In this document: in pieces, positions 18,601-27,193 of the stretch | How positions within the stretch are numbered: position 1 is the stretch's first letter | Layout: the number at the start of each line of letters is the position of its first letter | NCBI RefSeq assembly: GCF_905120465.1 | Contig: NZ_CAJHOF010000002.1 | Coordinates: 62,001 to 126,000 of the forward strand | Reading direction: 5' to 3' | Source: Campylobacter majalis | GTDB lineage: Bacteria; Campylobacterota; Campylobacteria; Campylobacterales; Campylobacteraceae | DNA length: 64,000 nt | Notes under the pieces: generated by a model | Database searches by the model: none | What the model saw: the letters and a program-made list of their open reading frames with translations, nothing else | What the model was told of the DNA's origin: nothing | Translations under genes and position numbers: made by a program

Positions 18601-18970
18601 TGCCTTTAATGAAAGTGGAGCAGCTTTTGCAAAGAGTTACGATAGAGTGAGACAAAACGTCTATTCTGCTGTATTTGGATTTGATACTCAGTATCATATT
18701 TTGGATAATCAAAAGCTAACTTTTAGTGTGATGTATGAAAAAATTTTAAGCGGAAAAAATATTAAAAGCAGGGCAAAATTTGTAGATTTTGCTGGATATA
18801 ATTTTGAAGAAAGCACGAAATTAATCGATAATAATTTGCAGTTTAATGCAGATTGGGAAATTTTGCTTAGTAGCGGAGTGTTTTTTAAATTGGGTGGAAA
18901 TTTTGAGTATTCAAAAAATCAAAATAATTTCTCAGCCCAAGCAAGTTTTGGATATAGGTTTTTATTTTGA
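15686..18970 (+). CDS. subtilisin-like serine protease autotransporter
   Basis: A secreted S8-family protease of 1094 residues that exports itself through its own barrel (type Va secretion). A signal peptide (about 1-18) is followed by the protease domain with Asp43 in IGIADSVV, His73 in ETHGSHVV, Asn187 in AAGNEG and Ser275 in MSGTSMAAPFVSG, so the catalytic residues are complete. A passenger stem follows with a PATR-like motif (GSGTLRLEGDNKYQGLTVIQ, about 492-512). A short Pro-rich part near 672-705 repeats units such as PLTPAEKV, PLTPLIPANKV and PLTVLQPAQK. The last about 270 residues form the beta-barrel, ending in the outer-membrane signature FGYRFLF. It is likely to act on host or surface proteins (inference). 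The frame is intact. Confidence 0.93.
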   Translation: MLNKKIALSMMACSVIYANSDLNLINANDLQVFGDGVVIGIADSVVRKTHISLKDKVVDEKVYKSGDFSVETHGSHVVSIAVGNILDMDKPRGVATKAKIYAFQNTSQLGTISPKIYDYFKDKDVKIINNSWGSNLYPTAGLQQGLGSKYQPELTKNELLSKVGEAAKDLIRLSQEKNILSIFAAGNEGMPGSSIQASMPYYDESLRSWLVVGALNSAGISKNQNGKIVISKDGIFEKSNHFRKAGLFSIMAPGTNINAAYSRNDNDFIKMSGTSMAAPFVSGVAALVQEKFPFLNGKQIADVILSTANSDFEFPSIIVKTIPDGSKVKYGVIYINKDVPKDENTIRNDLNKAGYDANKILKNKYEDYDAANSLTNLNTNFAIRLSKEEVFGQGILDAKKALNGLALLDINRMDDSDVKTFLNNQKEAYYTIDTADKIAVFSNDIDQRKWDDKYHRIKGEQAYGTYDEYYNKFHPAQNLPQNLRNLNAGLIKDGSGTLRLEGDNKYQGLTVIQNGTLNISKRADGSGGVISGGVLNQENGIVTGNGVIKGAVLNRGTFMPGNDDLDKLKIENTYTQEGQNSKIVLSFDKRGNSNLEANRYDIKGGTLEYRPLKNEFYAIGHKVQMQLGGLKEHLDKFSGIKIYGTQTLDFVVSNSDKSIINEDKNLPYSDLIPLTPAEKVTPLTPLIPANKVVPLTVLQPAQKIQNDDVLVIKPVLKPNAYEVKDSTIGSALRGIRTRNNLSSQYQEIFAKIDSGAGEILDSISQSGVSEAIPSINQPLYELSRINTLSILKTPSTQSFAVTLAKNPIYVAGLSDEMLIKYVKDTLDNAAYKNTWYITPKYKKYNNDKFNGKSVGSEIGFYRILENSDIVGFGLNYLKSDLNFRYSNIKSDALNAVFSYSFDMKDYKILSGLGFGIGNNDVERKIYLVDNKISANYKNSIFLTQLGLAKDFVINDLVITPIGYLNAGFITQDAFNESGAAFAKSYDRVRQNVYSAVFGFDTQYHILDNQKLTFSVMYEKILSGKNIKSRAKFVDFAGYNFEESTKLIDNNLQFNADWEILLSSGVFFKLGGNFEYSKNQNNFSAQASFGYRFLF

Positions 18971-18974
18971 CATG

Positions 18975-19006
18975 AGTTAAACTTAGAAAATTTTCTAAGT
19001 TTAACT
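18975..19006. terminator. perfect 32-base palindrome between converging genes
   Basis: AGTTAAACTTAGAAAA and its exact reverse complement are joined without spacer, five bases after the autotransporter stop and 14 bases before the end of hinT. The symmetry and position suit a terminator used from both directions. Confidence 0.7.
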
Positions 19007-19019
19007 TGCCTGTTTAACA

Positions 19020-19373
19020 TTAAAATGTAGATTTAGGATCTGATTGACTTCTATCCCAGCCTTGTTTTGCTCCGGCAAGTAGATGAAAATGCAGGTGCAT
19101 GACCTCTTGTCCGCCGTTTTCTCCGCAGTTTGTTATCAATCTATAGCCACTTTTATCTACACCGATAAATCTAGCTAATTCTTGGATAAAACTTAGCATT
19201 TCGCCCATTAAACTTGGATCAAATTCTTGAATATTTTCAAAATGCTTTTTTGGAATAATTAGTATGTGTATTGGTGCACGCGGATTTATATCACGAAACG
19301 CTAGAAATTTTTCGTTTTCTAGCACTTTGTTGCACGGCAATTCACCAGCTACAATTTTTTCAAAAATTGTCAT
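19020..19373 (-). CDS. hinT: HIT-family purine nucleoside phosphoramidase
   Basis: A small cytoplasmic nucleotide hydrolase of the histidine-triad family that acts on AMP-amidates. The 117 residues begin MTIFEKIVAGELPCNKVLEN and contain AFRDINPRAPIHILIIPKKH. The catalytic triad motif is HLHFHLLAG near the C-terminus, with GGQEVMH just before. Length and motifs are normal for bacterial HinT. It is transcribed alone, divergent from pheS. Confidence 0.95.
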   Translation of the reverse strand: MTIFEKIVAGELPCNKVLENEKFLAFRDINPRAPIHILIIPKKHFENIQEFDPSLMGEMLSFIQELARFIGVDKSGYRLITNCGENGGQEVMHLHFHLLAGAKQGWDRSQSDPKSTF

Positions 19374-19501
19374 TTTTAGGCTCTCCTTTGAACTTTTTTT
19401 AATTTTTCATCGACAAAATTATAGCCAAAATTCAGTGCTTTTTAGCCAAGTTTTAATAAAAATTATATAAAATTAAATAAAATTTTTAAAAGGTGTTAGT
19501 T

Positions 19502-20494
19502 TTGAAAGACTATATAGATAAGATAACTCATTGCATGAGTGTAGCAGAGCTTGAAAAGGTTAGGGTTGAAATTTTTGGCAAAAAGGGAATCTTGGCTAGT
19601 GGATTTGCTAAACTTAAAGAGCTTGATGGTGATGAGAAAAAGGAATTTGCAGCTAATTTAAACAAGATGCGAGACGAGCTAAATGAGTGCATTGAGAGTA
19701 AAAAATCAAAGCTTTTAAAGGCTGAAATTTTGACCAAAATGCAAAAAGATGCTGTTGATGTTACACTTTTTAACGAACCAGTTGCGAGTGGTGCATTGCA
19801 TCCAGTTATGGACGTTATGGACAGGATTATTGAGTATTTTGTATCGCAAAATTTCTCACTAGAGACCGGACCGCTAATAGAAGATGATTTTCATAACTTT
19901 GAGGCTTTAAATTTACCAAAATATCATCCTGCACGTGATATGCAAGATACATTTTATTTAAATGATAATAGACTTTTGCGAACCCATACAAGTCCGGTTC
20001 AAATACGCAAAATGCTAAGCACGCAACCGCCCATTCGCATGATAGCTCCAGGCACTGTTTTCCGCCGTGATTTTGACCTAACTCATACTCCGATGTTTCA
20101 TCAAGTAGAGGGCTTGGTAGTTGAGCCAAGTGATAATGTTAGTTTTGCAAATCTTAAAAGTATGCTTGAGGGCTTTTTAAAACATATGTTTGGTGATGTA
20201 AAAGTTCGTTTTCGTCCTAGCTTTTTCCCTTTTACGGAGCCTAGTGCCGAGGTTGATATAAGTTGCATATTTTGCCATGGAGAGGGCTGCAGGGTATGTA
20301 AGCACACAACTTGGCTTGAAGTGCTAGGCTGTGGGGTGGTAGATCCTAATGTCTTTAGTGCAGTTGGCTATAAAAATGTAAGCGGATATGCATTTGGTTT
20401 AGGAGTAGAGCGATTTGCGATGCTGCTTCATAGAGTGCCTGATTTGCGTTCGTTATTTGAGGGAGATTTAAGATTATTGGAGCAGTTTAGATGA
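19502..20494 (+). CDS. pheS: phenylalanyl-tRNA synthetase alpha subunit
   Basis: Catalytic subunit of the heterotetramer that charges tRNA-Phe. It has 330 residues counted from a TTG start at 19502, which has AAAGGTG about five bases upstream and gives the usual family length; the frame is open from a GTG at 19493. The class II core is seen in [50 protein letters not shown] (motif 2) and the C-terminal [13 protein letters not shown] (motif 3). The stop overlaps the pheT start by the 4-base ATGA. Confidence 0.96.
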   Translation: MKDYIDKITHCMSVAELEKVRVEIFGKKGILASGFAKLKELDGDEKKEFAANLNKMRDELNECIESKKSKLLKAEILTKMQKDAVDVTLFNEPVASGALHPVMDVMDRIIEYFVSQNFSLETGPLIEDDFHNFEALNLPKYHPARDMQDTFYLNDNRLLRTHTSPVQIRKMLSTQPPIRMIAPGTVFRRDFDLTHTPMFHQVEGLVVEPSDNVSFANLKSMLEGFLKHMFGDVKVRFRPSFFPFTEPSAEVDISCIFCHGEGCRVCKHTTWLEVLGCGVVDPNVFSAVGYKNVSGYAFGLGVERFAMLLHRVPDLRSLFEGDLRLLEQFR

Positions 20495-22815
20495 TAATTT
20501 CAAAAAATTGGTTAAATGAGTGGATTGATTTAAGTAGCGTTAGTGCGGATGAGATTTTAAAAACACTTAATTCAATAGGGTTAGAAGTAGATGGATGCAC
20601 CAAGGTAAAAATTCCAGAGAAAATAGTAATTGGATATGTAAAAAGCAAGGAAAAACACCCAGATGCCGATAAGTTAAATATTTGTATGGTTGATGTCGGC
20701 AGTGATAGTTTGCAAATAGTATGTGGTGCTAAGAATGTTGAAGCAGGGCAGTTTGTTGCTGTTGCTTTAAATGGTGCAGTTATGCCAGATGGTATGCAGA
20801 TAAAACGTGCAAAATTACGTGGCATTGAGAGCAATGGTATGATATGCTCATCAACCGAACTAGGTCTAGCAAAGACAAATGACGGAATCATGGTGCTTGA
20901 TGAGAGTATAGGTAGGCTTGAGCTTGGCAAAGAGTTAAATGAGTATGATATATTTAATGATGTTATTATAGAAGTTGATATTACGGCAAACAGAGGTGAT
21001 GCAAATAGCATACATGGAATAGCAAGAGAGCTAAGCGTGGCACTTGATTTGCCGATTAAAGAGCGTTTGGCGTATGTTGATGGTGAAAATTTACCTGGAA
21101 TTGGCAGAATTTTATCGCTTCACACACATGAGAAAGTAAAAAGCTTGCATATGTTTAGAGCGTTTGAGCTTATGCAAAATCCAAGTGAAAATTTAGTAAC
21201 AAAACTAAGACTTGCTTTGATAGAATGTAGTGAGACGCATCCTATGCGTAGGCTATGCGAATACGCTACGCATTCAACTGGCGTAATATTTAGAATGTAT
21301 GATTTTGCTAAAATTTCAACAGATGAAAAGATAAGTATAGATATTAGCGTTGGAACACATCAAGAAAGCATACTAAAAGTAGATGATAAAATTTTGGGCG
21401 TAGCTGGTGTGTATCAGAATAAAGATACAATGATAGATGAAAGCTCAAAATTGATTTTGTTAGAGGCAAGCTATGCCGATCCTAGTGTAGTAAGTGAGTA
21501 TGTTGGCGAAAATAAAGACATCGTAAAGACAAATGAGCTTTATCGCTCGACTCGTTCAAGTGAGCCAAATTTGGCCTTAGGTATAGATCCAATTTTTGAA
21601 AGATTATCTTCTCAAAATATAGCAAAATTTTATGCAGGGCACCAGCTAAGTGCAACAAAAACTGAAGTAAAAACTATAAGCTTTACTATTACAGATATAA
21701 ATAAAATGATAGGTCAAGATGTGCCTAAAATAGAGATTGTAAGAATTCTAAAAAAGCTTGGTTTTGACGTGGCATTTACACAAGAAAGCGAGAATATAAA
21801 TGTTAAAGTGCCTAATTATAGATATGATATTATAAATATACATGATGTTTGTGAAGAAATAGTTAGGATAGTTGGAATTGATAATATCGCAAGTGCTCCA
21901 ATGAAATTTAGTGAATCAAATAGGATAAACGACACTCTAAAAAGATATAAATTTGCTTTAAACCTTAGAAAAAAGGCAGCGGCTGTTGGGTTTTATGAGA
22001 GTGTGCATTATGTCTTTGATAGTAGTGATGAGCTAAGAAAACTTGGTTTTAAAGAGTGTAAAACTTCAATAATAAATCCTATAAATAACGAGCTAAACGA
22101 ACTACGCCCAACGCTAGTAAATCACTTGCTAAAATCGTGTGAAAAAAATAGTAAAAATCAAAAAAAATCAATTAAATTGTTCGAATACGGCGAGGTTTTT
22201 GATGAAAATGCAAATCAAAGCATGAGATTTGGCTTTGTAGTAAGTGGATTAAAATTTGAACCAAGTTTAAATAACGGCACAAAGGTAGCTCAAGTTGATT
22301 TTATGGGTTTTGCTAGCATGATTCAAGGCATAGTTGGAGAGTTTAGTTTAGTGCCAAGTAGCGAGATGGGATACTTAAGCCCATTTGAACAGGCAAAAAT
22401 TATAAAAAATGGCGATGAGATAGGCTATATAGGCAGAGTTAGTATAGATGTTGCGAGTGAGCGAGATTTATCAAAAACATATGTAAGCGAGATATATTTT
22501 GATAGGCTAGCAAACACAAACATTCAGGCACAAGCTTACTCTAAATTTCCAAGTATTAGTCGTGATTTAAGCCTAATCATTCCAAAAGATATGAAATTTA
22601 AAACAATAAAAGATAGCATAAATTCCCTTGGTTTAAATGTGCAGTTTGCTCCAAGTGATATTTATAGCTCAGATGAACTTGGCGATAATGTGAGCTTAAG
22701 TATAAAATTTACATTTCAAGATATGCAAAAAACGCTTGAAGATGAAGAAGTGGCTTGCTTAATGGATAAAATTTTAGCCAAGTTAAAAGATGATTTAAAC
22801 ATAGGTATAAGATGA
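20491..22815 (+). CDS. pheT: phenylalanyl-tRNA synthetase beta subunit
   Basis: Editing and tRNA-binding partner of PheS, 774 residues. The N-terminal tRNA-binding (EMAP-like) region carries [15 protein letters not shown] and [16 protein letters not shown]. The B3/B4 editing region has VDITANRGD, the B5 domain has PNYRYDI, and the C-terminal anticodon-recognition domain begins around [14 protein letters not shown]. Coupled to pheS upstream and aroA downstream by ATGA overlaps, so an amino-acid gene is read with the synthetase. Confidence 0.96.
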   Translation: MIISKNWLNEWIDLSSVSADEILKTLNSIGLEVDGCTKVKIPEKIVIGYVKSKEKHPDADKLNICMVDVGSDSLQIVCGAKNVEAGQFVAVALNGAVMPDGMQIKRAKLRGIESNGMICSSTELGLAKTNDGIMVLDESIGRLELGKELNEYDIFNDVIIEVDITANRGDANSIHGIARELSVALDLPIKERLAYVDGENLPGIGRILSLHTHEKVKSLHMFRAFELMQNPSENLVTKLRLALIECSETHPMRRLCEYATHSTGVIFRMYDFAKISTDEKISIDISVGTHQESILKVDDKILGVAGVYQNKDTMIDESSKLILLEASYADPSVVSEYVGENKDIVKTNELYRSTRSSEPNLALGIDPIFERLSSQNIAKFYAGHQLSATKTEVKTISFTITDINKMIGQDVPKIEIVRILKKLGFDVAFTQESENINVKVPNYRYDIINIHDVCEEIVRIVGIDNIASAPMKFSESNRINDTLKRYKFALNLRKKAAAVGFYESVHYVFDSSDELRKLGFKECKTSIINPINNELNELRPTLVNHLLKSCEKNSKNQKKSIKLFEYGEVFDENANQSMRFGFVVSGLKFEPSLNNGTKVAQVDFMGFASMIQGIVGEFSLVPSSEMGYLSPFEQAKIIKNGDEIGYIGRVSIDVASERDLSKTYVSEIYFDRLANTNIQAQAYSKFPSISRDLSLIIPKDMKFKTIKDSINSLGLNVQFAPSDIYSSDELGDNVSLSIKFTFQDMQKTLEDEEVACLMDKILAKLKDDLNIGIR

Positions 22816-24086
22816 AAATAAAAGCCATAAATGAGCCAATAAAGGCTGAAATTTCAAATATCGCATCTGATAAATCTATATCGCACAGAAGTGCTATATT
22901 TTCGTTGCTAAGCGATAAACCAAGTAGGGTAAGAAATTATCTAAGAGCAGAAGATACACTAAATACTTTAAAAATAGTGCAAAATTTAGGTGCCGATGTA
23001 ATCGATAATGGCGATGAGATACTTATTGTGCCTCCAAATAAAATTACTGAGCCAAAAGTTGTATTAGAATGCGGAAACTCTGGCACAGCAATGAGAATTT
23101 TTATGGGATTGCTTGCGGCTCAAGATGGGTTTTTTGTCCTTAGTGGCGATGAATATTTAAATAAGCGACCAATGGCAAGAGTAGCTAAACCGTTGATTAA
23201 AGTGGGTGCTAAAATTGATGGCACAAGCAAAGGTGACAAAGCACCACTTTGTATACGAGGTGCGAAATTAAAATATTTTAGCTATCAAAGTCCAATCGCC
23301 TCAGCACAGATTAAAACAGCACTTTTACTAGCTGCACTTTATTCAAATGGATGTGAGTATAGCGAAAACGAACTAAGTAGAGACCATACCGAACGCATGT
23401 TGGGCGGCATGGGTGCAGATATAAAAATAGATAATTTAAATATTAAGCTAAATCCTATGACTAAGCCATTAAATCCGCTTAATATAGACGTGCCAAACGA
23501 TCCAAGTTCGGCATTTTTTTATGCTGTTGCTGCTACGATTATCCCAGGTTCGCATATAGTTCTTAAAAATATCTTGTTAAACAAAACTCGCATTGAAGCT
23601 TATAATGTTTTGGCAAAAATGGGAGCGATTGTAAAATTTCATAAAAATAGTGAAAAATACGAAGATATAGGCGATATAGAGATAGCCTACTCGCCTTTAA
23701 AAGCAGTAGAAGTAAGTGAAAATATATCTTGGTTGATTGACGAAGCACCAGCTCTTGCCATAGCATTTGCTAGTGCAAATGGAACCAGTAAATTAATAAA
23801 CGCAAAAGAGCTTAGAGTAAAAGAGTGCGATAGGATAGCTGTAACGGTTGCTGGGCTTAAAAAGTGCGGAATTGAAGCTAAAGAGCTTGAAGATGGTTTT
23901 GTGATTACTGGAGGTAATCCGACATCAGCTATCATTGATAGTCATGGAGATCATCGAATAGCCATGAGTTTTGCCGTGCTTGGATTAAGGTGCGGAATGA
24001 TAGTTGAAAAAAGTGAATTTATAGCAACATCATTTCCAAATTTTACGCAAATTTTAAGAAAAATAGGAGTGAGTGTTGAAGATTGA
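22812..24086 (+). CDS. aroA: EPSP synthase (3-phosphoshikimate 1-carboxyvinyltransferase)
   Basis: Sixth step of the shikimate pathway: adds the enolpyruvyl group of PEP to shikimate 3-phosphate. The 424 residues show SDKSISHRSAIF near the N-terminus, the PEP-site motif ECGNSGTAMR, KRPMARVAKPL, and the C-terminal RVKECDRI and SHGDHRIAMSF. The motifs are those of ordinary EPSP synthase. The start overlaps pheT by 4 bases, and the 3' end overlaps ispH by 11 bases. Confidence 0.96.
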   Translation: MKIKAINEPIKAEISNIASDKSISHRSAIFSLLSDKPSRVRNYLRAEDTLNTLKIVQNLGADVIDNGDEILIVPPNKITEPKVVLECGNSGTAMRIFMGLLAAQDGFFVLSGDEYLNKRPMARVAKPLIKVGAKIDGTSKGDKAPLCIRGAKLKYFSYQSPIASAQIKTALLLAALYSNGCEYSENELSRDHTERMLGGMGADIKIDNLNIKLNPMTKPLNPLNIDVPNDPSSAFFYAVAATIIPGSHIVLKNILLNKTRIEAYNVLAKMGAIVKFHKNSEKYEDIGDIEIAYSPLKAVEVSENISWLIDEAPALAIAFASANGTSKLINAKELRVKECDRIAVTVAGLKKCGIEAKELEDGFVITGGNPTSAIIDSHGDHRIAMSFAVLGLRCGMIVEKSEFIATSFPNFTQILRKIGVSVED

Positions 24087-24903
24087 GCTTGCAAGTAGTT
24101 ATGGTTTTTGTTTTGGTGTTAAACGAGCTATAAAAATTGCTGAAAACGCAAAAGATGCCGCTACTATCGGACCTTTGATACACAATAATGAAGAAATAAA
24201 TAGACTAAGACAAAATTTTAACGTAAAAACACTTGAAGGCATAGATGAGCTTACAGATGAAAAAAAGGCTATAATTCGCACTCACGGCATAACAAAAAGT
24301 GATTTGGAGCAGTTAAATAAAAGTGGCATAAATGTCATTGATGCAACTTGCCCATTTGTCACAAAACCACAACAAATTTGTGAAAAAATGAGCAATGAAG
24401 GCTATGATATAGTTATATTTGGAGATGAAAATCATCCAGAGATAAAGGGCGTAAAATCATATGCTAAAGGCAATGTTTATGTTGTATTAGAAGAAGATGA
24501 GCTTAAAAATGTCAAGCTAAATCAACGCGTTGCTGTTATAAGTCAAACAACAAAAAAAATTGAAAAATTTATGCAAATTGTTAGTTTTTTGATGCTTAAA
24601 GTAAAAGAAGTTAGGGTATTTAATACAATTTGTAATGCAACATTTGAAAATCAAGAAGCAGTTGATGCTTTATCAAAAAGGGCTGATGTCATGATAATAA
24701 TAGGTGGCAAAAATAGCTCAAACACAAAGCAACTTTATTCAATTGCAAAGCAAAATTGCACTGATAGCTACTTAATAGAAAACGAAACTGAGCTAAACAA
24801 AATTTGGTTTAATAACAAGGATTTATGCGGAATTAGTGCTGGTGCTTCTACCCCTGATTGGATTATACAAAAAGTTATTGATAAGATAGAAAATTTCAAC
24901 TAA
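24076..24903 (+). CDS. ispH: 4-hydroxy-3-methylbut-2-enyl diphosphate reductase
   Basis: Last enzyme of the MEP isoprenoid pathway, an iron-sulfur protein. The 275 residues contain the cluster Cys in YGFCFGVKRAI, DATCPFV and NTICNAT, with HNN, THG and ENHPEIKG substrate-site stretches. A TTG at 24076 is chosen because AGGAG lies about six bases upstream and relatives begin with KIEL; a GTG at 24073 is the alternative. The other late MEP enzyme, ispG, is in this window at 31.8 kb but not in the same operon. Confidence 0.95.
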   Translation: MKIELASSYGFCFGVKRAIKIAENAKDAATIGPLIHNNEEINRLRQNFNVKTLEGIDELTDEKKAIIRTHGITKSDLEQLNKSGINVIDATCPFVTKPQQICEKMSNEGYDIVIFGDENHPEIKGVKSYAKGNVYVVLEEDELKNVKLNQRVAVISQTTKKIEKFMQIVSFLMLKVKEVRVFNTICNATFENQEAVDALSKRADVMIIIGGKNSSNTKQLYSIAKQNCTDSYLIENETELNKIWFNNKDLCGISAGASTPDWIIQKVIDKIENFN

Positions 24904-25054
24904 TTTTGATTGAAATTTTACTCTTTTATCTAATAGGTAATATCGAAAATTTTATTATTAGTAAAATTTAAAATTTCAAGCACAATAAAGCGATTTTTAG
25001 ATAAAATCAGAAACTTTGCACTAAAGTGCGAGACATAAAATACAAAGGATCAAG

Positions 25055-26710
25055 ATGGCTGTGAACAGAAAAGTTCAATTTGAGGTGGAAGGTATTGACG
25101 AGAGTAATGATTTCGCCGCGATGTTAGAGGAGTCTTTTAAAAGGACTGAAGAGGATAGCGAAGGCACTATCGTAGAGATAAGAGGTGACGAGGCTTTAGT
25201 GGATGTGGGTAAAAAATCCGAAGGCAGATTACCACTTAGTGAGATAACTGACGAAAATGGAAATTTAATCTATAACGTTGGTGACACTATAAAGGTTGTA
25301 ATTACTGGACGCGGAGCTGTATCACACAAAAAAGCACTTCGCAAGGAAAAAGTAAAAGCATTTATTCAAAACTACAATCCTGAAACACATCAAGACGCTT
25401 TTGATGTAAAAATTATAAGCAAAAATAAAGGTGGATTTGTAGCAACTGATAATAATGGTGTTGAGTTTTTCTTGCCTAAGACTCAAAGCGGATTTAAAAA
25501 CGCAAATGATGTTGTCGGAAAAAGCTATAAAGTGAAAATTATCAAAGTTGATAATGAAGAGCAAAGCATCGTGGTTTCACGCAAAAAGCTACTTGATGAA
25601 GATAGAAGAAAACGCAAAGAGGCTCTTTGCGCAATAGTGGAAAATGCCGATGTGATAGAAGGCACAATTAAAAAAATAACAACTTATGGCATGTTTGTAG
25701 ATGTTGGTGGAGTTGATGGCTTAGTTCATTATAGTGAGATCAGCTACAAAGGTCCTGTAAACCCAAGCTCTTTATACAAAGAGGGTGATAAAGTAGCCGT
25801 AAAAGTAATGAGCTATGACAATGAAAAACGACACTTATCGCTATCTATAAAAGCTGCTATGCCAGATCCGTGGGATGAAATAAAAGATGGATTGGAGGTT
25901 GGCGATACGATAAAAGTAACAATTAGCAATATCGAACCTTATGGTGCATTTGTTGATTTGGGTAACGACATAGAGGGATTTTTACATATATCTGAAATTT
26001 CATGGGATAAAAATATAAAAAATCCAAAAGATCATATTTGCGAGGGCGAAGAAATAGATGTAGAAGTAATTGAAATAGACGCAAACGATAGACGATTAAG
26101 AGTAAGCTTAAAAAATTTACTTCCAAAGCCTTTTGATGAATTTAAAAAAGATTTTAAAGAGGGCATGGTTACAAAAGGTCTGATTACTAGCGTTACAAAT
26201 TTTGGTGCATTTGTTAAAATTGGCTCTGTTGAGGGATTGTTGCATAACGAAGATGCTTCATGGGATAGAAACGTAAGATGTAAAGATCTTTACAAAGTAA
26301 ATGATGAAGTGGAAGTAAAAATCACAAAGATTGATGACAAAGAGCAGAAAATTTCTCTGAGTGCAAAAGAACTAAAGCAAAGTCCAGTTCAGGAATTTGC
26401 ATCAAAATACAAAGTTGGCGATATAGTCAAGGGAACAATACGTGATATTAAGGATTTTGGCGTATTTGTTGAGCTTGGAGATAATGTTGATGCACTTATT
26501 CGCAAAGAAGATTTAGGCAGTGCAGATATTGATGCATTAAAAGTAGGCGATGAGATTGAGGCGGCTATTGCATTTATTGACGATAGAAAAAACAGAATTA
26601 GACTAAGCGTTAAATTTCTAGCTCGCCAAAAAGAGCGTGAAGTGCTAAATGAGATAAATAGCGACGACAAAATGACATTGGGCGATCTTATCAAGGATCA
26701 GCTTAAATAA
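25055..26710 (+). CDS. rpsA: 30S ribosomal protein S1
   Basis: RNA-binding ribosomal protein that helps load mRNA. The 551 residues hold a series of S1 (OB-fold) domains. Typical repeats start as VVEIRGDEALVDVGKKSEG, GTIKKITTYGMFVDVGG, VTISNIEPYGAFVDLGND and GTIRDIKDFGVFVELGD, six domains in total. An AAAGGATCAAG site precedes the ATG. A TAAAAT -10 box near 25001 and a small hairpin (GCACT/AGTGC, 25018-25029) lie in the 151-base leader, so it probably has its own promoter. Confidence 0.96.
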   Translation: MAVNRKVQFEVEGIDESNDFAAMLEESFKRTEEDSEGTIVEIRGDEALVDVGKKSEGRLPLSEITDENGNLIYNVGDTIKVVITGRGAVSHKKALRKEKVKAFIQNYNPETHQDAFDVKIISKNKGGFVATDNNGVEFFLPKTQSGFKNANDVVGKSYKVKIIKVDNEEQSIVVSRKKLLDEDRRKRKEALCAIVENADVIEGTIKKITTYGMFVDVGGVDGLVHYSEISYKGPVNPSSLYKEGDKVAVKVMSYDNEKRHLSLSIKAAMPDPWDEIKDGLEVGDTIKVTISNIEPYGAFVDLGNDIEGFLHISEISWDKNIKNPKDHICEGEEIDVEVIEIDANDRRLRVSLKNLLPKPFDEFKKDFKEGMVTKGLITSVTNFGAFVKIGSVEGLLHNEDASWDRNVRCKDLYKVNDEVEVKITKIDDKEQKISLSAKELKQSPVQEFASKYKVGDIVKGTIRDIKDFGVFVELGDNVDALIRKEDLGSADIDALKVGDEIEAAIAFIDDRKNRIRLSVKFLARQKEREVLNEINSDDKMTLGDLIKDQLK

Positions 26711-26713
26711 TAA

Positions 26714-27193
26714 ATGAAAAAATACACCCTTTTAGCTGTAGTTGTTTTATTGCTTCTTGTGCTGGGGGTTATTTGCGTGGCTTTGTTTAAGTTTGCAAAT
26801 CAAACTAATCCAGAGCCACTTTTAACTGAAAATTTTACTGAAAATTTAAATAAAACCAATGTAAATAAAAATAAAAGTTGGATGAGTGAGTTGGCAAATG
26901 TTACTAAAAAAGACTACTCATTAGCTGCGAATGAGATATATATCGAGTATGCTAGACCTATAAAAGAGCAAAGCAAAACTGCGTATCAACTAAACATAAA
27001 CAAAAATGATATTTACTCTATGTTTTGTGTTACTCAGACTTTAAGAAATGCAAATGTTGATTTTATGGTTGTTAAAGACGGTGTGCAAAGCCTTATATTT
27101 TTAAATACAACTGATTCAGAAATTTTGAGTAAAATTATAACGGAACTTAGAAATTTTAATATACAATCAAACGTAACAGAGGTAAGATTATGA
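26714..27193 (+). CDS. membrane-anchored hypothetical protein
   Basis: A 159-residue protein with one N-terminal membrane segment (about 4-27) and a soluble part that would face the periplasm. The linker is rich in Asn, Lys and Thr; the folded part (about 75-159) ends ELRNFNIQSNVTEVRL. It begins three bases after the rpsA stop and overlaps serA by ATGA, so it is firmly inside this operon. One Cys is in the membrane segment and one in MFCVTQ. No family is recognised. Confidence 0.8.
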   Translation: MKKYTLLAVVVLLLLVLGVICVALFKFANQTNPEPLLTENFTENLNKTNVNKNKSWMSELANVTKKDYSLAANEIYIEYARPIKEQSKTAYQLNINKNDIYSMFCVTQTLRNANVDFMVVKDGVQSLIFLNTTDSEILSKIITELRNFNIQSNVTEVRL

